This document shows positions 1 through 11,921 of a stretch of 64,000 bases of DNA, piece by piece (within the stretch, counting starts at the first letter, position 1; the number at the start of each line of letters is the position of its first letter). The DNA lies in assembly GCA_029204225.1 (NCBI GenBank), contig CM055100.1:17371650-17435649 (forward strand). The letters are read 5' to 3'. The notes beneath the pieces are model-generated. The model was given only the letters and a program-made list of their open reading frames with translations, made no database searches and was not told where the DNA came from. The position numbers and the translations under genes are program-made. Source of the DNA: Diphasiastrum complanatum. Taxonomy: Eukaryota; Streptophyta; Lycopodiopsida; Lycopodiales; Lycopodiaceae.

Positions 1-14
1 CAGGTTCTCGCTGG

Positions 15-172
15 GCGGTTATGGACACTATTACAAGAATTGTCCATTGAGACCTAGAACCAGTGCACCTCTCAACTTCATTGCAATACAACAACCAGTA
101 GTTCCAGTGGGGATGCCACCGGAAAGGCAACAATTCCATGCTTCTGTGTCACGCCGTTACGCGAGCACATAA
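15..172 (+). pseudogene. Gypsy gag C-terminus with CCHC zinc knuckle, left copy
   Basis: The frame reads GYGHYYKNCPLRP, the second half of a retroviral-type zinc knuckle, then ends at a TAA (170-172). The first Cys of the knuckle is cut off by the junction near base 15. The right arm copy (17820-18089) has the complete ECGYGHYYKNC motif. Confidence 0.75.
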
Positions 173-410
173 GAGGAAGGAAGTGACTCCCTCACCACCA
201 CCCTCGGTCACTGACGACCAACCCTCAACTTCAGCGCCATATCCGAATGTGAGGGAAGAAAGAAGACAGTACCAGAAAATACGACACTAGGTACAGAGAG
301 CCCAATCCGAGGAAAAAGAGCAAGAAAGGGACAATCCCACGGAACTTCCAACTGACGACGAACGGGAACCACAAGCGGGCTCACCACTATGCACTGATCA
401 GAATGATCAG

Positions 411-1406
411 TTGCATCAATATGAACCACCTTTTCAAATGGTGGAGCCCGAGGAACCACGCACTAAAAGGCTCACACTTTTACTGGCAAGCCATGTTAGT
501 TTACTACTCGGGGAACTACTGCGGATTGCACCACAAGCGAAAAGCCTTCAAGCTGAATGGTCCAAAGCGGATGAGGAGCTAGTAGCGCCTGAGCCCATAT
601 ATTGTACAGGCTATGAAGAAACAAATAACGTCCTCGACATCGGGGTAGCATGGGAAAGTGAGGAACACAACATCACTTTGCCAATCAAACACAAGAGTCA
701 TGAGGACGAGGCAGTAGTAGTAGATGGAAGATCAAGTGTCAATTTGATCTCCACTACTTTGTATGAAAAGTGGGATTTACAAGGGTTGAAGCCAGCAAGA
801 TTCACCATCAAGCTAGCAGATCAATCCTGTGTAAAACCAAAGGGTGTAGTTTCTGATATCCCTGTAAACATAGTAGGCATGCAGTTTGTGATCACTTTTG
901 TAGTCATGGATATACCTGAATCTCCAACTGCATACCGTGTGTTACTGGAAAGACCATGGTTGAGAACTGCACAAATAGTACACAACTGGGGTACGAGGAA
1001 ACTCACTTTTGAGAAAAGGGAGCAGGTTGTAGAGGTTGATCCAACCACATGGGCGGTGAAACATATTGCACCCAAAGCTGATGATGGATCATCCACGACG
1101 GATCACACGATTGATCGCCCAAGGCCAGCCAAGGGAGGTCACTATGATTCAGAGACGAATGTAGTGAGATGGACGAATGCATCAACAACTATTGATTGCC
1201 GAGCATGTCAATATGAATCAGATCCTGAACCTAACACATCTTCACCCAAATGTTACACTATGGACACACCAATCACATTTGGGGTGAATATGATAAACAT
1301 AACATGGTTGTCAGCAGGACCTATTGAGAACCCAGTGGACGATGATTTAGTCCCTTGGCAACATGCTCTAACTTATAATAAGGAGATTGAACTGACCGAT
1401 GAATAG
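411..1406 (+). pseudogene. Ty3/gypsy aspartic protease region, left copy
   Basis: An open frame of about 330 codons with the retropepsin signature in the form VVVDGRSSVNLIS and the later RVLLERPWLRTAQ block that follows the protease core in plant gypsy polyproteins. The usual catalytic motif is D-[ST/G]-G-S or VDGGSS; here the second Gly is Arg, also in the right copy. The frame begins without an ATG and ends at a TAG near 1404. It is a piece of a decayed polyprotein, followed by RT from 1569. Confidence 0.8.
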
Positions 1407-1568
1407 GTCCTACACCACATGGACCCAGATCGTTATGGAATTAAGAAAGTACCAGCTCAACCGCCGCAAAAGTTTGTTATGGCGAAAGTCTCAAGGATCG
1501 ATCCACCCAAGGCACGGGCTAAGATCAATATGCTGAAAGAGGAATCTCGATGAGCTCCAGTTCACGAG

Positions 1569-2236
1569 ATGCCTGAGACTTTCAAGAATTATACCTTGGT
1601 CGACGTGGTAATTATGATGTCGCAAGCCCAGCGAGAACCTGATCAAAGTCAGGCACCAGCGAAACAAGTCTTTGAGAGACCTGCACGAACACAGCCAATG
1701 GACCTTGTCGAGCCAGGTGAAGAAGAAAAGACAGTGCATGTGGGAGAGCAGTTAACGCCCACACAGTTAAAGAGACTACAGTCATTGCTGGTGGAGTATA
1801 AAAATTGTTTTGCCTGGAGTTATCATGATCTAAAGGGCATTCCACCAACTGTAGTCCAACACACCATACCCTTGATGGATGGAGCAGTCCCCAAGGTGAG
1901 CCGTTACTACCGCTACAGCCCGAACTACACAGAGTTGATCAAGCAAGAGTTGCAAAAGCTGTTGGATGCAAATTTCATTTATAAAATCGAACACACGGAA
2001 TGGGTATCGCCAATAGTTATAGTACCCAAGAAGAATGGCAAGATGCGAATTTGTGTGAATCTGAAGGTGCTAAATGCAGTCACCAAAAAGGATCATTTTT
2101 CTTTACCATTTACGAAAAGTGTCCTCGAAAGAGTAGCTGGCGCCAAAGCCTACAGTTTTTAGACGGCTTCAGCGGTTACAACCAGGTGAAGATAGCCCCC
2201 CAAGACCAACACATGACAATATTAACACAAATCTAA
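1569..2236 (+). pseudogene. Ty3/gypsy reverse transcriptase N-terminal half, left copy
   Basis: Contains TEWVSPIVIVPKKNGKMRIC and NLKVLNAVTKKD, typical of the RT fingers, then AYSF followed by a TAG. A one-base T deletion explains this stop: a +1 shift restores LDGFSGYNQVKIAPQDQ. The sequence ends at TILTQI, before the YxDD catalytic motif, and unrelated DNA follows. An in-frame TGA also lies just upstream (about 1550). Both lesions are shared with the right copy. Confidence 0.87.
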
Positions 2237-3230
2237 ACGCAGAACAAAGAACTGTATCAGATTAAGTATATCAAGTATACATGTCAATAATGCGGTAGAG
2301 CACAAGACAGTAGCGGACGAAACCGCATGCCCTACGAAGCTTATTCAAATTGTAAAAAGGGATGAAACCTTATTGATGACAAATTAAAGAATCAATGCAC
2401 AGAGCATCTACTTTTTGTCTACCTCTAATAAGCTTCTCTTCTTCGTTCTCTCTCACTTACTAACTTCTTGATCGTTTGATCTTCGTTAATGAATATGCAA
2501 ATGGTATTCACTATATACATAATGTTATAGGTGTGCAGATGAAGAAAGTACAGGGTGGATGTGTTGTCTGTAGGAGATTGTGGGTGGTTGCAGTCGTCGT
2601 CCAGTTTGTTAGCGCAGCTGCATGAGCGTGAAGAGGGTGTGACATCAGCCTTTGAAGTCAGTGATTTTTAGAGGCTAATCAATAACTTGTCAATTCATAG
2701 AAACAAACATTATTGTTTTCCATGAGGCTAAACAACGACATGTCATCTCATTTCCTCAAGTAGAATCTTGATAGCTTCCAACAACACAAAGGTTAGTCAT
2801 ATTTAAATCACCCTCCTCTCCTCTACGTGCATTGAATTGGAGTTAAACTCTTGATGTCTAAGAGATGAAATCATGTTTTTTTTAACTTGAATATAACATC
2901 TAAGCGTAAAAAGTTAATAAGTTGTAAATAAGAAATCAAGATGGAATTACTAGCTTGTGTTAAATTTATTATTGAAGGAAATAGCGATTGATGGCAACAT
3001 AGGCTTGTTTTCCCTTGACTATATTTTGTAGCTCCCTACTCCACCCTTGGATGACTGTGGCGTCCTCATTTCATTCTTGATCCAAGTTGAATAAACACTC
3101 TTCCAACAATGCATGCATTGGACATAAGATCATCATAGTGCCATTATCTACCTAGGGTTAAGTGAACACCTCTCTTTGTGGACAAAGTAGACTTTATCCT
3201 CTGTTTGTGTCCATTCTTACCACGTTGGAA
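2237..3230. other. Non-coding TE-derived block in the left arm
   Basis: No convincing coding frame. Read on the minus strand it has LTR-like features (a TATA-like tgtatatagtg, GA-rich stretches) and separates the gypsy RT break from the copia integrase debris. It is mirrored at about 14770-15755. I could not define TG...CA ends. Confidence 0.45.
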
Positions 3231-3231
3231 T

Positions 3232-4010
3232 ATATCAACTAGGGAAAAAGCTCCACCTTGCGTCTGGTTTCGTCAAATTCCTTCCTTAGGTCCAATGGGA
3301 CTTGAACGTAGCATACACATCCGAGGGCTCGTAGGTCTATGGATGGCTTTGTTCCTGACCAAACCTCCTCGGGGTTCTTTTGTTGATGGCCTTGGTACTG
3401 CAATGATTATGAATGTAACATGCTATTGTGATTGCTTCTGCCCAAATTTTGTGTGGAAGATTAGCAACAATTAACATGGATCTTGCAAACTTGACAAGAG
3501 TCCAATTCTTTCTTTCGGCTACTCGGTTCTGCTAAGGAGTGTAGCTCAAAGAATACTGCCTCTCAATCCCAAGTTCGTTTAGAAATACTTTAATTTCATT
3601 CAAAATGAACTCTCCCCCTCCATCTATACATAGGGCTTTGATCTTATTTCTAGCCCCTTAGATAGTCATCTGAATTATTGAAAACACATACATGATTCGG
3701 ATTTGTTCTTAATGAACGTGATAGTAGTTCTTCGAGAATTATCATTGATAAATGTAATAAAGTACATTGATCTTTTGCATGATGGGGTTTGTATTGGGCC
3801 ACAAAGACACGGTAAATAAGATCCAAAATGCCTTTAGCTCGATGAGATTGCCCTTTGGAAAATCTTGACCTTGCATGCTTGCCAAGAATACAAGTCTCAC
3901 AAGTCTATGTTGGTGAGGACCTGTTAATGTCTAAGCCTTCGACAAGTTTGTTGCAGAACCTATAAGTTATTGTTCTCATATGGAGATGTCCTAGCATTTG
4001 TGCCATAGGA
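3232..4010 (-). pseudogene. Ty1/copia GAG-pre-integrase and integrase remnant, left copy
   Basis: On the minus strand, frames with shifts and stops give MLGHLHM (GAG-pre-integrase), CIDGGGEFILNEIKVFLNEL and GIERQYSLSYTP (integrase core), QNRVAERKN, then NLPHKIWAEAITIACYIHN, EEVWSGTKPSIDLRALRC and FDETRRKVELFP. The order and motifs are those of copia integrase. It keeps the QN..AERKN to WAEA segment that is deleted from the right-arm copy. Confidence 0.82.
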
Positions 4011-4293
4011 TATTCTTGTCTGATGAAGGTGTCAACATATATTTTTCTTCAGAGGTAAGTGCACATTCATGACTTAATGTCTAGAGATGTCCATCTTTGT
4101 ATCCTTTGACCAAAATGTTCGAGTTGTTGTCTCGAATGAGATAGTGATCTACATCAAATGTGACAGTATGGCCTTGATCAGTATAGCTAATTTGAATTGC
4201 ATATGATTAACGAATCATCAACATAAAGTGCTATTATGACATAGGTTTATCCTCTACACTATAGATACACATTTGAATATGTAGAACTGGATA

Positions 4294-4589
4294 AGATGTA
4301 GTCACGGTTTGGTGCCAAGCAAACTTTTGACAAAGGTGATGAAAAGATGCTAAAAGTTTTTCCTAGCAAAGAGAATCTTTGGTGTGCGATCTGTGTTGGT
4401 AATCACATTATGAATGAGTGTCAAACTATGAAGAGACGGACGTCTGATACTCATTGTCATTTGTGCAACTCAAATGGACATGTTTGTTTGATCATCGAAT
4501 TATTCAAAAAAAAATATCATAAGTATGGTTATCATGAAGGACCAAAGTGGAAAGCGCCAGATGGTAAGGTGCATGGTCAATTAATTTGA
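4294..4589 (+). pseudogene. Gag-like fragment with WCxxC zinc motif, left copy
   Basis: Open frame containing SKENLWCAICVGNHIMNEC and CHLCNSNGHVC, that is, WC-x2-C-x3-H-x4-C followed by a second Cys/His group. The context resembles the C-terminal gag of the elements at 8827 and 18475 (REDVWCPIC, RENVWCSVC). It is identical to the right-arm copy at 13497-13790. The full element is not present. Confidence 0.55.
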
Positions 4590-4906
4590 TCATATTTGCT
4601 ATATTTTCATATTTTTCAAATTGAGGCCAACTTTGTTTTATACTTAGAGTTTGGTTCATTAGTCTAAATTTCATTTGAATGCACCCTTTTAGGACGTTTT
4701 GGCTGGACCAACCCCCTGCCGAAAATGGCCCTAACAACTACTTTCTCCTAATGATTTTGCTAGTGGGTCCAGTTTGCTCTTTTAAATTTGCTCTTCAGTA
4801 GCATGTAGATGTATTCCTTTTACCATTGCTCGCATTCTTGGTGCTGCTTGTTTGATAGCCCTGGATAAGCATGTTGTAAAGACCAACCGAGAAAGCTACG
4901 AAGATG

Positions 4907-5272
4907 AGAAAACCTGAGGAGAGGAGAGAAGCTAGCAACCAACGCAAAAGCTTAGAATGGAGGAGGGCGTGTCCCTACCCGTATACATAGGGTAGGAAGC
5001 CTGTGCATGCACCCATGCACCCTCTCATGCAATCCATCTAAACATAGGTCACATATCCCATGTTGTCCTCATGCATATGACCGTCACAAGCTATGCATTG
5101 CTCCACATGTCTCCATAGGAGTGTCTGGGTCCTCTCAAGGTCATTAGTTACTAACAGGCCTTGACATGGAATTAAATCGAGGCGTAACCAACAATCTCGA
5201 ATACCTGAGGACCGGTCCACCATATTAGGACTATTCCAAATTCCTAACTGAATATGGCAATAATATTCTTCC
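4907..5272 (-). mobile_element. LTR-like repeat, 3' copy of a non-autonomous element
   Basis: About 350 bp, repeated directly at 7157-7505 (around 90% similar by eye). On the minus strand it is preceded by a polypurine-like aaggggggaag (about 5273-5290) and by text resembling the end of a gypsy integrase frame. That fits the minus-strand 3' LTR of a gypsy-type element. A TATA-like ctatgtatac lies inside. Confidence 0.6.
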
Positions 5273-7156
5273 CCCCTTAAACAAGTTTTGTCCCCAGAAC
5301 TAGAAAAACAAGACATGGAATTATTCCTTGAGCTTTTAGCACACATTTTTTCTAATAAATCCAAATGACTCACAAATCATGTGTCGTTAACCTTGATGGA
5401 GCCGTCGGCCGTTGTAAACCTTTTGCAAAAGATCCCGAAGAACTTGCCCAAACAAAAGCGCCCACCAAAACTCTACAAACCTCCGCTCTCTACTACAAAG
5501 CTTCGCTCACTGTGAGCTGAACTAATCGCTGGTGTAGCAAGAAACTGATCGCTTGTCTGGCAGCCAACTGAACGCTTGTGTAACAGAGAACAGACTGACA
5601 GTCGGTGTGGCAGCAACACAAACAACAGTGGAAAGCCTGCTCAGATTACTCTATCCACCTCCGAGACGATGTGAGTTTCCATAAGCTTTTGAAACTCTAT
5701 CCATGCAACTTTGTCTTCAAAGGCAACCCCCTTCTTTTAAAAACCCTTTGCTTTTGATACCTCATCTCTTTGCCCAAGCTCCTCCTTCTTGCCAGATAAT
5801 AACGCCCTCGCTTCTTCTCACTATTGCTTAGGTAGAAGGGAAAGAACATGTTTTAAAAAAATCTGCATGCATAGCTAAAAAAAACCGCCCCCCCTCCCCA
5901 AACCCTAACAAGGGTTCAAGTCATTTCTGTTACCCACGGTCACAACAAGCCTCTCTCCACTCGGGCTCCTACATCGAGCCAGCCATCGCTGCTAGCTCCT
6001 CCAGCTTCACCATCGCTGATTTCATAGTTGTCACAACTATTCTTTCGCTTCATGCCTCTACCTACGGATTGCCAAAATAGTTGCGCTCTCTTGACAGAAT
6101 GAATCTGTAGTAGATCTTCAGGGATTCGATGCTGACCCTCTATTCTCAGCAACACCCTGATTATTGCAAATCTGAGACTTCAGTAGATGAAACATCCGTA
6201 GATCTTGTACGAGGGTTACTCTGGGTCCGCTTTTGGATTCAATTCTGCAAAATCTATACAAGTTTTCCGAGCAATACTACTGGCAATTACTTGTTTTCTG
6301 GAGATTCTACAATAGGGTTGCATCCCTCTCATTTCAAAATACTTTCACTCAAACCATACAAAATTTGTATGTTTCAACCATAGGATATCTTTTGAGGAAA
6401 TCACGGGCATGCACAATTATTTTTGACCAGCATAGTCATTGTCCATGCTTCCCTCGATACCTCCAGGTGAAATCAAAGCAAGACAAGGAATAAAACTGAA
6501 TAGTTTGCAGGGAACAAATGTTCCTTCAAACTCTTAGAGTCCGAACTCTACTCCTCTCATTGTTTATTCACAGCTACTACTAGGAAATTGACAGAATTGC
6601 AATTCCATTCAATTGTTCTATGTATGCATGAGTCATAAAAGGATGAGTTTTACATTAAACTATCATCCTCAACTTTCAATAATTAGTTTCATGAAACAAC
6701 ACCACTAAAACTTTATTCCAACTAGACAAACTAATCCTCCATAGCATGAAATCCAAGCATCAAGCTACAGTATTTACACATCATCATTCTACATCAAATG
6801 GAAACCTCTTCAAGACAAAAATAGAAATTAAGAATGAATTCAACAATAATTCTTAGCATCTTTATCAAAATGAAGAAGAGCACTCTACCACCAATTTTGA
6901 AAAGCACAAAAACAGAAATTAAGAATGAATTCAACAGTAATTCTTAACATCTTTATCAAAATGAAGAAGAGCACTCTACCACCAATTTCAAAAAGCATGC
7001 CTCAACAGGAATTAGAGAATCCATCTACAAACTCCTCTTGAGAAATCAACAAAGCTACTAAGATGAGGACAAGATCAACACACATAGAGACTAGTGGGAG
7101 TCAAATCACCCAACCAACTGAGATGTATCTGAACACCTCCCCCGAGCCATGGCAAG
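5273..7156 (-). other. Internal region between the two LTR-like copies
   Basis: No gag or pol domain is recognisable. The only clear structure is a tandem duplication with a 91-bp unit (6823 to about 6995). With the flanking LTR-like copies, the simplest reading is a non-autonomous or internally deleted LTR element of about 2.6 kb. Confidence 0.5.
6823..6995. repeat. Tandem duplication, 91-bp unit
   Basis: The unit begins agaaattaagaatgaattca and is repeated once with a few substitutions, continuing through gaagaagagcactctaccac. Confidence 0.85.
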
Positions 7157-7505
7157 TGAAAACCCGAGGAGAGGAGAGAAGCTAGCAACCAAGGCAAAAG
7201 CTTAGAATGGAGGAGGGTGTGTCCTTACCTGTATACATAGGGTAGGAAGTCTCTGCATGCACCCATGCAACCTCCCATGCAGTCCATCTAAACATAGGTC
7301 ACATATCCCATGCTATCCTCATACATATGACCGTCACAAGCCATGCACTGCTCCACATGTCTCCATAGGAGTGTCTGGGTCCTCTCAAGGTCATTAGTTA
7401 CTAACATGCCTTGACATGGAATTAAATCGGGCATAACCAACAATCTCGAATACCAGAGGGCCGATCCACATATTAAAACTATTCCAAATCCTTAACTGAA
7501 TATGG
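7157..7505 (-). mobile_element. LTR-like repeat, 5' copy of a non-autonomous element
   Basis: Direct repeat of 4907-5272. Read on the minus strand it ends in ...ggttttca, a possible CA terminus. No standard primer-binding site follows, so the 5' boundary is tentative. Confidence 0.55.
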
Positions 7506-8826
7506 CGTTGGGCACGTACCCTTAATTGCTCATCTGCGTTGTTAGCCCTTGCGTTAGCCCAAAATAGGAATTTATTGTGGCATGTGTTTTGTAAGCCCAC
7601 AAGTAAAATCAAATGAAGTTTTAATAGACCACTTTCATGATATCTTGTGTATGCTTACTTGTGTTCCCATTGGTGATTGAATACCTTGTGGTAGGTGCTT
7701 GAGCCCCACTAGGCCTTCTCCTTTGGATTGTTTGTATTTGCTTATGGGATAATTAGTTTACTTTATTCTCCAACCCTTGTGGAGTTAACTAGGATTGTTT
7801 TTACTTCTTAGTAGGAAATCACTAGTTGGGAGACAGCCATAGTAAACTTAATCATTCTCTTCATAATTAGAACCATCTTCTAGTAGGGAGACCACCTTAC
7901 AAGATCTCTAGGCAAACAATAGAACAGTGAGTTGAGTGGATCTTACCCGAACTTACCCTACACAACACATTTTAGCATTAATCTAAGTCTATTAGATGAG
8001 AGACCGCCATAATAGAACCTAAGAAGATACTAAAAGTACAATGTTGGCAATGTTGCCACTCATTTCATTCAATCTATTGCTTATTTTCCTTTTCCTTTCC
8101 ATTAGCTTTCTTGCTCATTCTTACAGTTTTTTGCATTCATCTTTTCCAGTTTTTAACCGTACCTTCTTCCATTCCAGCTACCTTACCACATCATTTTCGG
8201 TAGGGGGAAGAACCAAGACACTTGGTTTAGTTTTTAAGTGTTTAGCATATTCTTAATTTTTTTTTTTTCTGATTTTTTGCATCAAACTTCACCAACAGAA
8301 CCCACTTGCACAGCACCTGAACAGAACATCAGCTTTTTGAATATCCCTTGTGCAAGTTTCTATACAGCCAAAAAGTGGACCAATCAGTTGTTTTGGCCTG
8401 TTATTTGACAACGATTCCATATCAAATCAACTCAAACAAACCCGCCCATCATCAAGAGTACAGAGCCCACAGTGCCAAACCATCAGACCCCTGTGCGAGT
8501 TCTCGGGAGCCAACCCTTGTCAAAAAACATCAACTCAAACATAACTTTTTTAGAAAAATCTTCAAGAGAACTATCATTATGACTCCAACATCAGTTAGAG
8601 GAGTTCTTAATGCGTAACTTTTTGAGTCCACATTTTGATTCCATACTAAAAATGGCATAACTTTTTAGTGATAAGTCCGAATTTAGCGGAGTTTGGTGCA
8701 TTAGAAAGTGCTCAACAAGGGCTTTCCAATAATATGTTAGATGGCATACTTTTGAGCTACGATTAAAAAAGTTATGGCAATTCAAAAGTATTAGTGTTAT
8801 AATATTTTAATAATAAAAAAGGCATC
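7506..8826. other. No gene recognised
   Basis: AT-rich, with short frames only and no domain motif. Probably TE-derived filler. Confidence 0.4.
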
Positions 8827-9086
8827 TTGCACGAATTCTTAAAGGGTCTTTTTGGAACTCAAAACTCCTCTAATGTTCTCGTTAAAAATGATCCACACCC
8901 TGAGCACACCTATAGTTCTAATTCCATTGATTTGCTGCACCATATGGATACCTGGCAAAAAACTTATCAAGCACAAATGCATAAGCTTACAACTGACTTC
9001 CAAAAAGTACTTAAAGATATGGCTGAAAAGACCTACCCTTCCAGGGAAGATGTGTGGTGCCCTATCTGTTCCCAGAACCATACTTG
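8827..9086 (+). pseudogene. Gypsy-like gag C-terminal fragment
   Basis: The frame ends DMAEKTYPSREDVWCPICSQNHT, where the zinc-type WC-x2-C-x3-H begins, then stops. The preceding helix-rich segment (MDTWQKTYQAQMHKLTTD) parallels MTKLHKQQMEQLTTQF of the gag at 18475. It is a short, truncated remnant. Confidence 0.55.
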
Positions 9087-9087
9087 A

Positions 9088-9209
9088 GGCCTAGAGGTCG
9101 TGGCTGAAATTTTCCTGGTTTCCATACAATACCGACTCCCTGGTCCACCACCACCTCACAATCCTCAACAGACTGCAACTAGGAAAATTTCAGCCACGAC
9201 TTCTAGGCC
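9088..9209. repeat. Inverted repeat (hairpin), 29-bp arms, 1 mismatch
   Basis: Left arm 9088-9116 (ggcctagaggtcgtggctga...) and right arm 9181-9209 are reverse complements at 28 of 29 positions, with a 64-nt loop. It sits directly after the stop of the gag fragment. Confidence 0.9.
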
Positions 9210-9659
9210 CACATCAGTTTCAGCCTAGATAGCCTTATGTTATAAATCCATTGGATTTATTTCCTCTAGCATCTAAATCCCATTTTTGATCTGCCTCCAT
9301 TCATGCTGCATATATAAATTCGACATTTTCTTAGACGTTGAAATCCGACACAGACTTATCCGTCAAACATTCGTCGGATGGATCTGACACTCCTCAAATG
9401 TCATCAAACAATGTTTTGTAAAAAAATTGCTAATAGACGTCAGATTATGACATGATCAAATGTCTCAAAATGCGACACCACATTGGAATTGGATGTCAAA
9501 TTGCAACGGCCCAGTTCCGTCGTGTTTTGCAAACAAACAAAAAATTAAACGTATGATTATCCGTCACAAATCACATCGGAAATCACGATGGGTATTGTAG
9601 TCATCATCTGCAAGTGTGGCAACTATTGTACCCACATTGATTTCTTGCAGGTTTCCCTT

Positions 9660-9899
9660 CTAAAAGCTAGCAAATTCTTCTTGTCTTTGACGAGATTTGC
9701 GAGTTCCCAAATACATTTCTTTAATAGGAACATAGATCATTTGCTGAATATCCCTAGGAATAGTAGAAACTTCATCAGTCATTGTATTATTCTTCGAGGG
9801 CCAATAAAATGGCATCTCTAAACTAGTACGATTAGCTGTTAGATCCATGAATATGGACTCTTGATCTTTCGAGAACTCTTCCCACCAACTTGAATCCAA
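9660..9899 (-). CDS. Unidentified 79-80 codon open frame
   Basis: The frame includes SSWWEEFSKDQESIFMDL, MPFYWPSKNN and IYVPIKEMYLGTRKSRQRQ. The composition looks like real protein rather than AT-rich noise, and the upstream edge resembles an acceptor (aaatcag). I do not recognise the family. It may be an exon of a captured host gene or part of a TE protein. Confidence 0.3.
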   Translation of the reverse strand: MDSSWWEEFSKDQESIFMDLTANRTSLEMPFYWPSKNNTMTDEVSTIPRDIQQMIYVPIKEMYLGTRKSRQRQEEFASF

Positions 9900-11755
9900 A
9901 TCATCTTTACTGATTTCTTATAATATTCTAAAAGTTATGTCTCTAGGCTCCCTAGAAAATTTGGCAAGAGTTTGGTAGCATAAAAGGATTAAAAGACTTT
10001 AGAGCTCCTCAAAAATGCTAAGGTGAAAAGTAAAGCAAGTGAATGTGGAAATGGAACTTATAACCCCTCCTTCCTCACCTTTCCCCATCTCCTTAAGTCT
10101 TTACTAGGTAGTGGACCCAAAGGGCACCACCTCATGTATGCATGATGTACCAACCTTTATGGGCCCCACCTAATCCCTATCACCACCCTCTATAAGCCAC
10201 CTCACCCAAGTAACCCTTGGAGCAAGGCTAGCACACCAAGTCCAAAGTCGAATCCAAATCACCATGTGACCATACGACCTTTTTGGCCTACTATAGGCTT
10301 CTATGTTTGGCTCTCAGCCATAGTATAGATCTCAAGTCCCACGTTCCCACTTTCCCAAAAACGTTCTCATTCCCATTCCTTGGCAACGACACTACTCTAC
10401 CTATGAAACGAGGTGAATGGTGTAAAGGTTAGATGTGCAATCCAAATGATGATGACGTGGATGGTTTTGTTATCTACAATATAATTCACTAAAAAATAAT
10501 TGTTATATGCAGGTGAGAGCAAGAAAGGAAGAACCTATCCAATACAAAAATATTGAGACAACTATTAAAATAGTTACACTTTTCATAAAAGTAAGATGAG
10601 TCCCTAGCTAGTTTGAGTAATCTAGTACAAAGCCATGCAAGATGGTAGGCAAACCTTGCTAGCTTGAATTTTAATCCTCTTCAAGCCATAGTTGATCCAG
10701 TGAATATAGATGTAAGATCTAACTTGTTTTGATCTATCTATAGAAGCTAGTTGTGAGCTTTCCTAAAAGAAAATTAACTTTTACAACTCCAAAGAAATTT
10801 GTGAAAAAGATTTCAATTTCCATTTTTATTTTTATTTTTATTAAGGCTCCTCAAAAGATCCAAAATAGTCAAATGGACTATTCTTTATTGCTCTCTAGAA
10901 AACAAAGGTTTTATGATGACTATAGCATATATTGGTAAACAGAAAACAAAGGTTTTATGACAACTATAGCATTAATCGGTAAACAGAAAACTACGATGAC
11001 TACTGCAAATTATAGCAAAAAATCAACTACCAAAATGCAAAAAAATGTAAAGAATTCAACCCCTATAGCATGCATAATGGGCTTGTATTCTATCTAGATC
11101 ACATCACATTTCAACCAAACCAAATACAAGCTTTTCCATAGCACTACCACCATGAAAGACAAGCTATTTAATCAATATTTATGAAGTTTAAACTAACCAA
11201 AATAAAGTTAGAACTATTGCACCTTAAGCATGATGATTATCAATTCTAAACTCTTATCGTCGAACCGACTAAAGTAAGGACACAATCAAGTGAGGAATGC
11301 TCTATAATTGCCCATCCATAGAAATATGTGGTGCAGTGGAGCTATAGACCACCATGAAGCATGCTCATGCTTCCACTAGGCTAGGACGTCTCGTACCATC
11401 GCATCCTACCTTCAACCCACGCATACTTACATTTTGAGGCCAAAATATCGTCTTGGTCGGACCACATGTGGAAAGAACGATCAAGAATGAATACCAAACT
11501 CTATGTAAATAGTACAGGTGGGTTATCTCCGCCAACATGGTCAGGCTCTCACTATCGACACGTGTCGTGTCAGATCTTTTAAAGATGGTTTCAACGGGTG
11601 TATGCAGGGCTGAAGTCTTTGAAGCAAGACTCTTTCAACTCACACATAATTGAAGGGAATTTTGCATTTGATTGTGATAATAACATTCTCAACAAACGAT
11701 AAGTTGAATTGATGATTATAAGTATAGTTTTCATGGGCTATCTTAGACAAATAAA
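9900..11755. other. No gene recognised
   Basis: AT-rich spacer of the inverted duplication. No long frame, repeat array or RNA gene could be supported. Confidence 0.4.
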
Positions 11756-11921
11756 TCAGTAACTGAGAATGAAGTACACGACAATTGTCAAGCCACAAAT
11801 GAATAGCAACATTCTTGCAAAATCTGCATACATTTGACGACTGACTTGCTGATGCAATTTTCGACGTTCAGTTCTCAGATCTTCCTCCAAAAGCATGACC
11901 GCTGTGCGAAGTCGTTCATAC
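11756..11921 (-). pseudogene. Terminal exon of an unidentified host-type gene, tail-anchor-like
   Basis: Preceded on the minus strand by a strong pyrimidine tract and acceptor (ttttttctttgctcctgacatag). The exon reads 54 codons to a TGA: a basic amphipathic stretch (LLEEDLRTERRKLHQQVSRQ), then a hydrophobic segment MLLFICGLTIVVYFILSY right at the end, like a C-terminal membrane anchor. Possible upstream pieces lie at about 12030-12100 (acceptor cccttgcag) and about 12270-12340 (FDHPLCNILHDIATDSRKR), but they do not join cleanly. I cannot name the gene; it may be a captured or orphaned fragment. Confidence 0.5.

Larger units (their letters stand above)
15..4680. repeat. Left arm of a ~4.6-kb inverted duplication
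   Basis: Matches the reverse complement of 13406-17977 at very high identity, with scattered substitutions. It includes the degenerate gypsy gag-protease-RT block (plus strand), an LTR-like/unknown block, and copia integrase debris (minus strand). The two arms are offset by 94 bp in total. A single 94-bp segment (3434-3527), present here and absent from the right arm, accounts for all of it. The inner end is at ...catttgaat (4680). The outer limit of homology is at base 15. Confidence 0.92.
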
